64,000 nucleotides of DNA, taken from positions 186,001 through 250,000 of the forward strand of contig JAYQSQ010000016.1 in assembly GCA_038146985.1 (NCBI GenBank), in the 5' to 3' direction. The stretch is from JADHLJ01 sp038146985 (lineage in GTDB: Bacteria > Pseudomonadota > Alphaproteobacteria > Thalassobaculales > Thalassobaculaceae). Of the stretch, positions 32,254 through 41,090 are shown one piece after another. Under the pieces are notes generated by a model. It did no database searches and was not told the DNA's origin. It saw nothing but the letters and a program-made list of their open reading frames with translations. Each line of letters begins with the position of its first letter. Position 1 is the first letter of the stretch. Position numbers and translations under genes: made by a program.

Positions 32254-33786
32254 ATGCAGGACATCATCCAGCGGCTTGAGGGGATGCGCGAGGCAGCGCG
32301 CGAGGGCGGTGGACAGCGCCGGATCGACGCCCAGCACGGCAAGGGCAAGCTGACGGCGCGGGAGCGGATCGAGATCCTGTTCGACGCCGATTCCTTCGAG
32401 GAATGGGACATGTTCGTCGAGCATCGCTGTGTCGATTTCGGCATGGACGAGACCAAGGTTCCGGGCGATGGCGTGGTCACCGGTTTCGGCACCATCAACG
32501 GGCGACTTGTCTTCGTTTTCAGCCAGGATTTCACGGTCTTCGGCGGCGCCCTCTCCGAGGCGCATGCCGAGAAGATCTGCAAGATCATGGATCAGGCGAT
32601 GAAGGTCGGCGCGCCGGTGATCGGGATCAACGATTCCGGCGGCGCGCGTATCCAGGAGGGGGTCGCCTCGCTCGGCGGCTATGCCGAGGTGTTCCAGCGC
32701 AATGTCCTGGCCTCGGGCGTGGTGCCGCAGATCTCGATGGTCATGGGACCTTGCGCCGGCGGCGCGGTCTATTCCCCGGCGATGACCGACTTCATCTTCA
32801 TGGTGAAGGACAGCTCCTACATGTTCGTCACCGGACCGGACGTGGTGAAGACGGTGACCCATGAGACCGTCACGCAAGAGGAACTGGGCGGCGCGGTGAC
32901 CCATTCCACGCGCTCGGGCGTTGCCGACAATGCCTACGAAAACGATGTCGAGGCGTTGTTGCAGCTGCGCCGGCTGATGGACTTTCTGCCCGCCTCGAAC
33001 CGCGAGAAGCCGCCGGTTCGGCCCACCGCCGATCCAGCCGAGCGGCCGGAGCCGTCGCTGGACACGCTGATCCCGGACAATCCGAACAAGCCTTACGACA
33101 TGAAGGAACTGATCCTGAAGGTCGTGGACGAAGAGGATTTCTTTGAAATCCAGCCGGATTTCGCGGGCAATATCGTCATCGGCTTCGCGCGAATTCAGGG
33201 CTCGACCGTCGGGATCGTCGCCAACCAGCCGACGGTGCTGGCCGGGTGCCTCGATATCGACAGCTCTCGCAAGGCCGCGCGCTTCGTGCGGTTCTGCGAC
33301 TGTTTCAACATCCCGATCGTGACCTTCGTCGACGTGCCGGGCTTTCTTCCCGGCACCTCCCAGGAATACGGCGCCATCATCAAGCACGGGGCCAAGCTGC
33401 TCTACGCCTATGCCGAGGCGACGGTGCCCAAGGTTACCGTGATCACCCGCAAGGCCTATGGCGGGGCCTATGACGTGATGAGTTCCAAGCACCTGCGCGG
33501 TGACGTCAACTTTGCCTGGCCGACGGCGGAAATCGCGGTCATGGGGCCTAAGGGCGCGGTCGAGATCATCTTCCGCGGCGATCTCGGCGATGAGGAGAAG
33601 ATCGCCCAGCGCACCGAGGAATACCGCCAGAAATTCGCAAACCCCTTCGTTGCCGGCGCACGCGGCTATATCGACGATGTCATCATGCCCCGCAACACGC
33701 GGCGGCGGATCGCCCGGGCGCTGGTCATGCTGCGTAACAAGCAGCTCGAGAACCCGTGGAAGAAGCACGACAATATCCCGCTGTGA
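32254..33786 (+). CDS. pccB: Propionyl-CoA (acyl-CoA) carboxylase beta chain
   Basis: 510-residue carboxyltransferase subunit that moves the carboxyl group from carboxybiotin to propionyl-CoA, giving methylmalonyl-CoA. Two crotonase-like halves are visible: GKGKLTARERIEILFDADSF, SQDFTVFGGALSEAHAEKI and GINDSGGARIQEGVASLGGY in the first, and TFVDVPGFLPGTSQEYGAII with RKAYGGAYDVMSSKHLRGDV in the second. The sequence fits PccB rather than the MccB type at 41780. No biotin-carrying alpha chain is nearby. ATG 32254 follows GGAGGGGAAACAG. Its stop overlaps the next gene. Confidence 0.95.
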   Translation: MQDIIQRLEGMREAAREGGGQRRIDAQHGKGKLTARERIEILFDADSFEEWDMFVEHRCVDFGMDETKVPGDGVVTGFGTINGRLVFVFSQDFTVFGGALSEAHAEKICKIMDQAMKVGAPVIGINDSGGARIQEGVASLGGYAEVFQRNVLASGVVPQISMVMGPCAGGAVYSPAMTDFIFMVKDSSYMFVTGPDVVKTVTHETVTQEELGGAVTHSTRSGVADNAYENDVEALLQLRRLMDFLPASNREKPPVRPTADPAERPEPSLDTLIPDNPNKPYDMKELILKVVDEEDFFEIQPDFAGNIVIGFARIQGSTVGIVANQPTVLAGCLDIDSSRKAARFVRFCDCFNIPIVTFVDVPGFLPGTSQEYGAIIKHGAKLLYAYAEATVPKVTVITRKAYGGAYDVMSSKHLRGDVNFAWPTAEIAVMGPKGAVEIIFRGDLGDEEKIAQRTEEYRQKFANPFVAGARGYIDDVIMPRNTRRRIARALVMLRNKQLENPWKKHDNIPL

Positions 33787-35120
33787 CGGGGACCGTTCGC
33801 GACCCGGTCCATACCGCCTTCGCCCGGGAGCAGCGGGCGGGATATTCCGCCGCATTGCAGGGACGGCTTGTGGTTCTCGTCGTGATCGCGGCTTGGATCC
33901 TCTATTCGCGTCTCCCGCCCGTCAGCTACTACATGATCGGGTTGGTCGGGATGTTCGCGCTGCTGGGCGCGGCGCAACTCTGGGCCGTACGGCGCGGCGG
34001 TGTAGAGAACTGGGTCCTTTACCTTCTGATCGCCGCCGACGTGGCTATCTTGACGGTCGCGCTGCTTCTGTCTGGACCGGTCACGCGTGACCTGCCGGTT
34101 CAGATCAGCTTTCGTTTCGACAATTTCATTTTCTTCTTCCTGGTCGTTGCGAGCGCGGCGTTCAGCTATTCGCCGAGACTGGTGATGTGGTCCGGGGCGG
34201 CGATCGCGGTTTCCTGGGTGGTCGCCGGCGTTGTGGTCGACTTGAGCGGCGACTTCTCTGGCTGGGCCGATATTCCCACCGACGCCACGCCCGAAACCTA
34301 TCTCGCCATGTTCCTTGATCCCAATTTCTTCGGTTTGGGCAGCCGGTTGCAGGAGGCCCTCGCGGTGGTCGTGGTTTCCGGCCTGCTTGCGGTCGTCGCG
34401 TGGCGAGGCCGGCGCGTGGTCTTCCGTCAGGCGGAGGCCGAGCGTGAGAGGGCATCGATCGCGGAAACTTTCGGCAAGTATGTGCCTGAAGAGGTCGCCC
34501 ACGCTCTCATCGCCGATCAAGGCGCGTTCAAGCCGCAGGAGCGGACCGCGACCGTCATGTTCACGGATATCGTTGGGTTTACCGCCCTCGCGGAGACCAT
34601 GCAGCCGGCCGATGTCTTAACCATGCTGGACGACTATTTCGAGGGGCTGGGTTCTCTGATTTCGGCCGAGGGCGGCGTGGTTGGCCAGTTTCAAGGCGAT
34701 GCGCTGATTGCGACCTTCAACGTCCCGGTTCCAAGCGACAACCACGCGGCGGCGGCCATGCGCGCGGCGTTGGCGATCCAGGACATGACGGGAAGCGAGA
34801 CCTTTCGCGGAAAACATCTGCGGACCCGGATCGGGCTGAATACCGGGCCTGTGGTTTCGGGAAGTGTCGGAAGCCGCGGTCGCCGGAGCTACACGGTTTA
34901 CGGTGACGTCGTGAATGCCGCGGCGCGGATCGAGGCGCTCAATAAGGAACTCGGGACCATGATTCTTGCAGCGGAATCCACGGTGAGTGCCGCTGGAGCC
35001 GGCTTCGAGGCCCGCAAGGTTGCGGACCGAACCATGCGAGGACGGTCGGAGCCGACAAGCCTGTTTGAAATCAAGGCAGACGCGAGCGCTAGCAATCAAA
35101 CCGCTTCCGAAATGGATTGA
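33783..35120 (+). CDS. Membrane-bound class III adenylate/guanylate cyclase
   Basis: About 445 residues. Residues 30-220 hold roughly five to six hydrophobic segments. A C-terminal class III cyclase domain follows, with EETFGKYVPEEVAHAL-like linker, TVMFTDIVGFTALAETM (metal aspartate), FQGDALIATFNVP and TVYGDVVNAAARIEALNKE. It should make cAMP or cGMP at the inner membrane. I chose GTG 33783, which overlaps the pccB stop; an in-frame ATG at 33756 lies inside pccB. It is followed by a terminator at 35136-35169. Confidence 0.9.
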   Translation: MTGTVRDPVHTAFAREQRAGYSAALQGRLVVLVVIAAWILYSRLPPVSYYMIGLVGMFALLGAAQLWAVRRGGVENWVLYLLIAADVAILTVALLLSGPVTRDLPVQISFRFDNFIFFFLVVASAAFSYSPRLVMWSGAAIAVSWVVAGVVVDLSGDFSGWADIPTDATPETYLAMFLDPNFFGLGSRLQEALAVVVVSGLLAVVAWRGRRVVFRQAEAERERASIAETFGKYVPEEVAHALIADQGAFKPQERTATVMFTDIVGFTALAETMQPADVLTMLDDYFEGLGSLISAEGGVVGQFQGDALIATFNVPVPSDNHAAAAMRAALAIQDMTGSETFRGKHLRTRIGLNTGPVVSGSVGSRGRRSYTVYGDVVNAAARIEALNKELGTMILAAESTVSAAGAGFEARKVADRTMRGRSEPTSLFEIKADASASNQTASEMD

Positions 35121-35135
35121 TTGGTTGACGGAGGC

Positions 35136-35169
35136 GTGGTCCTCCCGCAATGGGGAGGGATCACTTTTT
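35136..35169 (+). terminator. Terminator after the cyclase gene
   Basis: GTGGTCCTCCC (35136-35146) pairs with GGGAGG and ATCAC (35153-35164) with one bulged G, around GCAATG, followed by TTTTT (35165-35169). It lies 15 bases after the cyclase stop, ahead of the convergent MFS gene. Confidence 0.8.
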
Positions 35170-35228
35170 GATCAACGGAAGCGCGAGCGTTAAGGAGCCG
35201 AGGGCCGGCGGACGACCGGTGCGCCTCG

Positions 35229-36488
35229 TCAGCGATCGGTCTGCGTATCAAGGGTTTCTTCGACCCGCCGGAGCAAGGTTGATACGAGCGCGATACCCAG
35301 ACCTCCCAGCAAAAGTATCAACCAATAGCCTTGATCCCAGCCACCGAGCACGGTGACGGTCACCGCCATCACCGGAGCGCCGAGCAGGCTGCCGGTATTC
35401 GCGCCCTGGACGATGATGCCGCTCATCGTGGCGACCTCGCTCGGCTCGCGCGCATGGGCCGCGCCGCCGGCCATGCAGGCGGCGGGCAGCAATCCGCCGA
35501 TCAGCGTGAACAGCATCGCCGCCGGCAGTCGCAGCGCGTCGGGCGCCGGTTCGGCGAAGATGAACCAGGAAAACAGGATATAGCCGCTATACGCTGTCAG
35601 GAGCAGCTTCCAGCGCTGCACGCCGCGATGCATCAGCGCCGCCGAGATGATGTTGCCCGCCGTGTTCGCGACGACGACCATGGCGACGCCGAACGCCGCC
35701 TCGCCCAGGGTCCATCCCTTGGCTTCGATCAGGAAGGTCGGCAGCCAGACGGTGACGGCGAAGAACATCAGCGCGTAGACGGAGAAACAGATCCCGAACA
35801 GCCACGGGCCGGGGCGGGTGAGGGCGCGCCAGACGTTAGGGCGGGCGGTCCCGGCCGGCGGAACCGCGAGGCTCCAATACCGGGGAGAGAGCCCGGCGGC
35901 GGCGACAAGGATGAAGGCGAGCGTCAGTGCGACGTTGCCCCACCAGAATCCGCGCCAGCCGTACGCTTCGATCATTGCCGGAGCGGCCAGCAGCGCAACC
36001 GCGACGCCGCCGGGCAGATAGGCGCCCCAGAGGCCGAGCGCGAGATTGCGGTCCGCCGGCCGGCAAGCCGCGCGGACGATGGCGGGCGAGGTCACCACGG
36101 TGCCGACAAGACCCAGCCCCTCCAGGAAACGCGAGACCAGCAGCATCGTGCCGGACTCGGCAATAGCCCCGATCCAGCCCCCCAGCGCGAGCACGACCAG
36201 GGAGGCGAGGGCGATCCGTCTGGTGCCCATGCGGGCGACGATCAGACCAGAGGCGACGCCGAGCGTGGCGCCGCAGATATTGACCAGCGACGCGACCCAG
36301 CCTGCCGTTACCAGACCGATATCCAGTTCCTCGCGCAGGATCGGCAGTGCCGGCGGTACCTTGCCGACCTGAATGGCCGCCACCACGCCGGCGAGAATCG
36401 CCAGCGTGACGATATCCCAACGGGTTCGCGGTTCCGCGTCCGGCGCCGCTGGCATCGTTTCGGAGACGGTTGCCGGATCGGTGGTCAT
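35229..36488 (-). CDS. MFS transporter
   Basis: A 419-residue major facilitator with about twelve hydrophobic helices, beginning after RTRWDIVTLAILAGVVAAIQ. The loop 2-3 motif is RMGTRRIALASLVV. The start at 36488 (MTTDPATVSETMPAA) puts ~20 polar residues before helix 1; a longer open frame upstream to 37109 lies antisense to the hydrolase and is rejected. The substrate is unknown; the pattern recalls cyanate/nitrate-type MFS (CynX/NarK-like), which I cannot confirm. It is divergent from the hydrolase gene with 87 bases between. Confidence 0.88.
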   Translation of the reverse strand: MTTDPATVSETMPAAPDAEPRTRWDIVTLAILAGVVAAIQVGKVPPALPILREELDIGLVTAGWVASLVNICGATLGVASGLIVARMGTRRIALASLVVLALGGWIGAIAESGTMLLVSRFLEGLGLVGTVVTSPAIVRAACRPADRNLALGLWGAYLPGGVAVALLAAPAMIEAYGWRGFWWGNVALTLAFILVAAAGLSPRYWSLAVPPAGTARPNVWRALTRPGPWLFGICFSVYALMFFAVTVWLPTFLIEAKGWTLGEAAFGVAMVVVANTAGNIISAALMHRGVQRWKLLLTAYSGYILFSWFIFAEPAPDALRLPAAMLFTLIGGLLPAACMAGGAAHAREPSEVATMSGIIVQGANTGSLLGAPVMAVTVTVLGGWDQGYWLILLLGGLGIALVSTLLRRVEETLDTQTDR

Positions 36489-36575
36489 GGCGGGCTTGCG
36501 ATCCTGACTTGCGGGGATGTCATGGGGTTGCCTAACGTGCGGCATGGCTCGTCGAGGCGCCGGGGAGGACAGGAT

Positions 36576-37382
36576 ATGCCCGAAGTTACCGTGGATGACC
36601 AGACCGTCGCGTATGACCGGATCGACATGGTGCCGCCGTGGCGCCAATCGGACGCGGCCGTGCTCTTCATCCATGGGGTCGGGGCGGATCGGGATATCTG
36701 GGGTGACTGGCTGACTCATCTCGCGGACCGGTACTCGCTGTTGCGGGTCGATCTGCCGGGGCACGGCCAATCGGCGCCCTGGAATCCGTCGATTCCGCTC
36801 AGCTTCGACTTCTATTCCCGGCTCGTCCGGGCCCTGATCGAACAGGAGGCGATCGGCAAGCTGGTCCTGATCGGTGAGTCGATGGGCGGGACAATCGCGC
36901 TCTATGCGGCGAGCGAGATGCCCGACCGCGTCCTCGCGGTTGCGACCTGCTCGACGGCACATCGCGGCGGCACGCTGCGTAACATCCGGCCCTGGCGCGA
37001 GATCATGGAGGAAGAGGGCATGGAGGGCTGGTCGGAGGAGATGCTGGAGAAACGCTTCCTGCCCGGCGCGGTCGACGGACCGGTACGGGACTGGTTCCAT
37101 GGGGCGCAATGCCGAAGTGACGGCGAGACCATCCTGGCGATGGCGGATGTCCTGGTGGCCAGCGATCTTTCCGACCGCCTGGGCCGTATCACCGCGCCGG
37201 TTCTGCTGATGCAGCCGGATTCAAGCCCGTTCATCCCGCTCGAAGTACCGGCGGAACTGAAAGAGTTGCTGCCGGACGGCCAGTTGAAAGTGATTCCGTC
37301 GGCCCGCCACGGCATCGCCTGCTCGCATGCCGAGGAATGCGCGCGGGAGGTCCGGTCCTTTCTTGATGCCCGGGGAATTTGA
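36576..37382 (+). CDS. Alpha/beta hydrolase
   Basis: 268-residue alpha/beta-hydrolase fold protein. FIHGVGADRDIWGDW marks the oxyanion-hole region, RVDLPGHGQSAPWNP follows, the nucleophile elbow is GESMGG (Ser), and the His is probably in SARHGIACSHAEE. It resembles 3-oxoadipate enol-lactonase and similar esterases, but the substrate is not readable. The start ATG 36576 has GGGGAGGACAGGAT upstream. The frame continues open upstream for ~415 codons opposite the MFS gene; that part is not coding. Confidence 0.88.
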   Translation: MPEVTVDDQTVAYDRIDMVPPWRQSDAAVLFIHGVGADRDIWGDWLTHLADRYSLLRVDLPGHGQSAPWNPSIPLSFDFYSRLVRALIEQEAIGKLVLIGESMGGTIALYAASEMPDRVLAVATCSTAHRGGTLRNIRPWREIMEEEGMEGWSEEMLEKRFLPGAVDGPVRDWFHGAQCRSDGETILAMADVLVASDLSDRLGRITAPVLLMQPDSSPFIPLEVPAELKELLPDGQLKVIPSARHGIACSHAEECAREVRSFLDARGI

Positions 37383-37496
37383 CGAGGTTTGACTCGAGGC
37401 AGCCGGCATTTTTTGCGAGAAAATTCGAGTTTGAGGTCCGGTAAGTACTTGTATTTCAGAATCGGGTGATCACATCTTTGTGAGGAGGGTAAGAAA

Positions 37497-37523
37497 ATGA
37501 CTCCACCAACCCTTTTCTCCTGA
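37497..37523 (+). CDS. Possible 8-residue leader peptide (MTPPTLFS)
   Basis: ATG 37497 lies 7 bases after GAGGAGGG (37482-37489), one of the best Shine-Dalgarno matches in the window. Only eight codons precede TGA (MTPPTLFS). A terminator hairpin begins 66 bases downstream. The peptide lacks an obvious run of one regulatory amino acid, though it has two prolines and two threonines. A leader peptide, a decoy ribosome site or part of a small RNA are all possible. Confidence 0.35.
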   Translation: MTPPTLFS

Positions 37524-37588
37524 CATCCGAAGTTTTCACGGCGGGGCTCGGTCTTTGATCGGGCGGTCGATGTGACCTTGCTTGGCTA

Positions 37589-37622
37589 GGCCCCGTACCG
37601 GTGACGGGGCCTTCATTTTTTT
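37589..37622 (+). terminator. Terminator or attenuator upstream of the stress-protein gene
   Basis: GGCCCCGT (37589-37596) and ACGGGGCC (37604-37611) form a perfect 8-base-pair stem with a 7-base loop, followed by TTCATTTTTTT. It lies 206 bases after the hydrolase stop and 77 bases before the Usp start, so it could end the hydrolase mRNA or attenuate Usp transcription. Confidence 0.8.
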
Positions 37623-37698
37623 AAAGTCTGATCCCGCGGATGCCGAAGGGCCAAGCGGTCATGGGCAACGGCGAGATCGATCGTCGGAGGTGCAGAAG

Positions 37699-38562
37699 AT
37701 GACAATTCGCAACAGCCTGGTTCTGCTCAATGGAGAGCATGCGGCCGCCCCGGTCGAGGCGGCGTTTCTGTTGGCTGAGCAGACGCAAGGCCATGTCACC
37801 GGTCTCTATGTTACCGGTGACGCCGTGCTGAACATGCCGTCCATTGTCGAGGGAATGTCGGAACGCCAGATCATCCGCGAGTTTGAGGCCAGCCGAAACC
37901 GGCAGCAGGAGGCGGAGAGTTCCGCCAACAAGGTTTTCCTGGATGCTTGCGCGCGGCATGGCGCCGCTGTGGTCGAAAAACCGGCCCCGATGCCCGGCGT
38001 GACCGCGAGTTGGCGTAAGGCCGAGGGACGGGCGGAGCGCGTGCTGGCGGAATCCGGCCGGGTCCATGATCTGATCATCTGCAGCGGCGTCGGGGCGACG
38101 GCGGGCGACGGCTCCTGGACGGTTGTGGAAAGTGCACTGTTCGATGCCGGGCGGCCTGTCATGGTTGTGCCGCGCGAGGTGCCGAAAACGATCGGTCGGA
38201 ACATCCTGATCGGCTGGAACCGTACCGCGAACGCGGCGCGCGCGGTGATGGCGGCGATGCCGCTCCTCGAAGCCGCGCAATCGGTGACGATCTGCTACGT
38301 CAATACCGGCGCGAAGGCCGGGCCGTCACCCGAGGATCTCGCGGCAAGCCTCGCCTGGCACGATATCAGCGCGAAGGTGAGGTCAATCCCCGCTGGTGGA
38401 GCGGCGGTTTCGGACCTGCTCATGACCGAGGCGGCCAATACGGGCGGTGATCTGGTAATCATGGGGGCCTATTCCCACAGCCGCATGCGGGAATTCGTGC
38501 TCGGCGGGGTAACCCGGCACGCGCTCGGCCATGTGGTTACGCCGATGATGATGATGCACTGA
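37699..38562 (+). CDS. Universal stress protein (tandem UspA-like)
   Basis: 287-residue protein of two Usp-like halves. The N-terminal half is degenerate; the second ends with VIMGAYSHSRMREFVLGGVT, close to the ATP-binding G-2x-G-9x-G(S/T) motif of UspA proteins. Usp proteins respond to stress and energy status, often by binding ATP. ATG 37699 is 8 bases after GGAGG (37686-37690). Its mRNA leader contains the short ORF and hairpin above if transcription starts before them. Confidence 0.88.
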   Translation: MTIRNSLVLLNGEHAAAPVEAAFLLAEQTQGHVTGLYVTGDAVLNMPSIVEGMSERQIIREFEASRNRQQEAESSANKVFLDACARHGAAVVEKPAPMPGVTASWRKAEGRAERVLAESGRVHDLIICSGVGATAGDGSWTVVESALFDAGRPVMVVPREVPKTIGRNILIGWNRTANAARAVMAAMPLLEAAQSVTICYVNTGAKAGPSPEDLAASLAWHDISAKVRSIPAGGAAVSDLLMTEAANTGGDLVIMGAYSHSRMREFVLGGVTRHALGHVVTPMMMMH

Positions 38563-38583
38563 ACGCGGAAGCCTGGCGGGCGG

Positions 38584-39039
38584 TCATGCCGGGCCGGTCT
38601 CGGCATCACCGCCCGGCACCGCCTTGCGGGCGAGTTCGTCGGCCCGTTCGTTTTCCGGGTGTCCGGCATGTCCCTTGATCCAGTGCCAGTCGATCTGATG
38701 GCGTCCGATCGCGGCTTCAAGGCGCTGCCAGAGATCGACATTCTTCACCGGCTTCTTGTCGGCGGTCCGCCAATCCCGAGCTTTCCAAGCGTGAATCCAC
38801 TTGGTGATGCCATCGCGGACATAGGTGCTGTCTGTGTGCAGATCGACGGTGACCGGCCGTTTCAATGCCTCCAACGCGGAGATCGCTGCCATCAGTTCCA
38901 TGCGGTTGTTGGTGGGCTCCGCCTCGCCGCCGGACAATTCCTTTTCGACGGGGCCGTATCTGAGGAGCGCACCCCAGCCGCCGGGTCCCGGATTGCCCCG
39001 GCACGCTCCGTCGGTGAAGATCTCGACCCGCCCCGTCAT
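38584..39039 (-). CDS. rnhA: Ribonuclease HI
   Basis: RNase HI (151 residues) cleaves RNA in RNA-DNA hybrids. The catalytic carboxylates are visible: D10 in FTDGACRGNPGPGGWG, E48 in NNRMELMAAISAL, D in LHTDSTYVRDGI, and D in ENERADELARKA. The basic protrusion (HAWKARDWRTADKKPVKNVD) is present, as in E. coli. Its start overlaps the thrB stop on the minus strand. Confidence 0.97.
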   Translation of the reverse strand: MTGRVEIFTDGACRGNPGPGGWGALLRYGPVEKELSGGEAEPTNNRMELMAAISALEALKRPVTVDLHTDSTYVRDGITKWIHAWKARDWRTADKKPVKNVDLWQRLEAAIGRHQIDWHWIKGHAGHPENERADELARKAVPGGDAETGPA

Positions 39040-39998
39040 TCGATGCCGTAGGCGCTGGGGCTGGTCACCTGCTGGTGGAAACGCAGTTTCTTCAGATATT
39101 CCATCGGGTCCTTCGGTTTCACCAGGGCGCCTTCCGGTTGGTTAAGCCAGTCGTAGAGCCTGGTCAGCAGGAATCGCATGGCGCTGCCGCGCGCGAGGAT
39201 CGGCAGGGCGGCCAGTTCCGGAGCAGAGAGCGGGCGGACCTGGCGATACGACGCAATCATCAGCCGCGCCTTGGTCACGTTGAACGAGCCATCGGCTTCG
39301 AAACACCAGGCGTTAAGGCAGATCGCCAGGTCGTAGACCAGGATGTCGGTGCAGGCGAAATAGAAGTCGATGATTCCGGACACGTCCTCCTGCAGGAAAA
39401 AGACATTGTCCGGAAACATGTCGGCATGGATCACCCCGGTCGGCAGATCGGTGGGCCAGCCGTTCTCCAGCCGTCCGAGTTCGACGTTCAACTCGTTGTG
39501 GAGCGCGTGATAGATTTCCCGTTCCGGCAAGCGGCAGGACGCGAGCAGGGGCCGCCAGCTTTCCACCGACAGCGCGTTCGGACGCCGCATGTCGAAGCTG
39601 GCGCCGGCCAGATGCATTGCCGCCATGGCGGCGCCCAGGGACCGGCAGTGGCCGGGTTGGATGCGCCGAGGCCAGACCCCTTCCAGGAAGGTCACCATCG
39701 CCGCCGGCCGGCCGTTCAGCTCTTTCAACGCCTTGCCGTCACGGGCGCGGATCGGTGTCGGGCAGGACATGCCGCCCGCCGAAAGATGCCCCATCAGGCC
39801 GAGAAAGAACGGCAGATCGTTCGGATCCACCCGCTTTTCGTACAAGGTCAGGATGTAGGTGCCGGTGGTGGTGCGGACCAGAAAATTGGAATTCTCCACG
39901 CCTTCGGCGATCCCCGAGAACGAGGTCAGCGCGCCGATGTCGTACTGGGTCAGGAAATCCGAGAGATCATCGTCGGTGATGTGGGTGTAGACGGCCAT
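39036..39998 (-). CDS. thrB: Homoserine kinase (ThrB, phosphotransferase-fold type)
   Basis: 320-residue homoserine kinase of the alpha/beta-proteobacterial type, which has an aminoglycoside-phosphotransferase fold rather than the GHMP fold of E. coli. It phosphorylates homoserine in threonine synthesis. It opens MAVYTHITDDDLSDFLTQYD, with GIAEGVENSNFLVRTTTGTY, the catalytic loop VIHADMFPDNVFF and metal site GIIDFYFACTDILVYDLAIC. The frame extends 9 codons further upstream, but MAVYT is the family start. Order ispH-thrB-rnhA is common in this class. Confidence 0.95.
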   Translation of the reverse strand: MAVYTHITDDDLSDFLTQYDIGALTSFSGIAEGVENSNFLVRTTTGTYILTLYEKRVDPNDLPFFLGLMGHLSAGGMSCPTPIRARDGKALKELNGRPAAMVTFLEGVWPRRIQPGHCRSLGAAMAAMHLAGASFDMRRPNALSVESWRPLLASCRLPEREIYHALHNELNVELGRLENGWPTDLPTGVIHADMFPDNVFFLQEDVSGIIDFYFACTDILVYDLAICLNAWCFEADGSFNVTKARLMIASYRQVRPLSAPELAALPILARGSAMRFLLTRLYDWLNQPEGALVKPKDPMEYLKKLRFHQQVTSPSAYGIE

Positions 39999-40014
39999 GT
40001 GAGCTACCGGCGGC

Positions 40015-40959
40015 TCACGCGACAAGCCCGGAGGGCAGCTTGAAATGCACGTCCTCGCGCGCGATCTCCACTTCCTCCAGGGTGACGTCGTACCGTGCCC
40101 GGCAGGCGTCGATCACGGCTTCCACAAGTACTTCCGGAGCCGATGCGCCCGCGGTGATCCCAAGGGCGTTCTTGCCGGACAGCCAGTTCCAGTCGATCTC
40201 TCCGGCATTCTGGATCAGCCGTGCGTCCGCGCATCCGTTTTGCACCGCGACCTCGACGAGGCGCTTGGAATTCGAGGAATTCGGCGCGCCGATGACGAAG
40301 AGCACGTCGCAGGCTGCCGCGATCGCTTTTACCGCACCCTGCCGGTTGGTGGTCGCGTAGCAGATGTCCTCCTTGGTCGGCCCCTTGATGTCGGGAAACC
40401 GCTTCTTAAGCACCGCAATGATTTCCGCCGTGTCGTCGACGGAGAGCGTCGTCTGCGTGATATAGGCGAGAGGCCGGTCGCCCGGCATGTCCAGGTTCCG
40501 CGCTTGCTCCACGGTTTCCACCAGCGTGATGGCGCCGTCCTCAAGCTGGCCGGTGGTACCAATGACCTCGGGGTGACCTTCGTGCCCGATCAACAGCACG
40601 TGGCGGCCCGCCTTGAAATGACGGGCGGCGCCGAGATGAACCTTGCTGACCAAGGGACAGGTCGCGTCGATGAAGGTCATCTTCCGGCGTTTGGCCTCGG
40701 CCGGCACCGATTTCGGCACCCCATGCGCCGAGAACACCACCGGGGCGTCGTCCGGCACTTCGTCGAGTTCCTCGACGAAGATCGCGCCCTTGGCTTCGAG
40801 GCTTTCGACAACATGTCGGTTGTGCACGATCTCGTGGCGCACATAGACCGGCGCGCCGTGCTTTTCCAAGCATTTCTCGACGATCTGGATCGCCCGGTCG
40901 ACACCGGCGCAGAAGCCTCTGGGCGCGGCGAGGCGGATGGTGAGTTGGGGTGCGGTCAT
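40015..40959 (-). CDS. ispH: 4-hydroxy-3-methylbut-2-enyl diphosphate reductase
   Basis: IspH (314 residues) performs the last step of the MEP isoprenoid pathway, making IPP and DMAPP, with a 4Fe-4S cluster. The three cluster cysteines lie in APRGFCAGVDRA (C17), FIDATCPLVSKVH and KEDICYATTNRQ. The His residues in EIVHNRHV and GHEGHPEVIGT and the SAPEVLVEAVID segment are present. I start at 40959 (MTAPQLTIRL); an open frame to 41043 lacks family sequence. Confidence 0.96.
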   Translation of the reverse strand: MTAPQLTIRLAAPRGFCAGVDRAIQIVEKCLEKHGAPVYVRHEIVHNRHVVESLEAKGAIFVEELDEVPDDAPVVFSAHGVPKSVPAEAKRRKMTFIDATCPLVSKVHLGAARHFKAGRHVLLIGHEGHPEVIGTTGQLEDGAITLVETVEQARNLDMPGDRPLAYITQTTLSVDDTAEIIAVLKKRFPDIKGPTKEDICYATTNRQGAVKAIAAACDVLFVIGAPNSSNSKRLVEVAVQNGCADARLIQNAGEIDWNWLSGKNALGITAGASAPEVLVEAVIDACRARYDVTLEEVEIAREDVHFKLPSGLVA

Positions 40960-41090
40960 GGCCCCGGTTTTGTCGCGATTCCCTCGGCTTGTCCATAGCC
41001 GAACGCCTTTCCGGCCGACCAGACCCGACATTGCGGGCCGCAACCCGGCGGGATAAGGTGGCCGCCTTGAACAGGAACACGGACCCCGTT

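Larger units (their letters stand above)
37383..37698 (+). other. 316-base intergenic region with short ORF and terminator
   Basis: The gap between the hydrolase and the universal stress protein gene is AT-richer than its surroundings at its 5' end. It holds an 8-codon ORF with a strong ribosome site (37497-37523), a terminator hairpin with T-run (37589-37622) and the Usp ribosome site GGAGG (37686-37690). No longer gene is visible. I see no convincing -35/-10 pair. Confidence 0.6.

Noticed and set aside
35331..36575. Plus-strand open frame continuing ~415 codons upstream of the alpha/beta hydrolase
   Set aside because: It is antisense to the MFS transporter, of low-complexity Arg/Gly/Asp composition, and the hydrolase has its own ribosome site and family-like start at 36576.
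38825..39145. Short plus-strand frames over rnhA-thrB
   Set aside because: Shadows of the minus-strand genes without ribosome sites or recognisable products.
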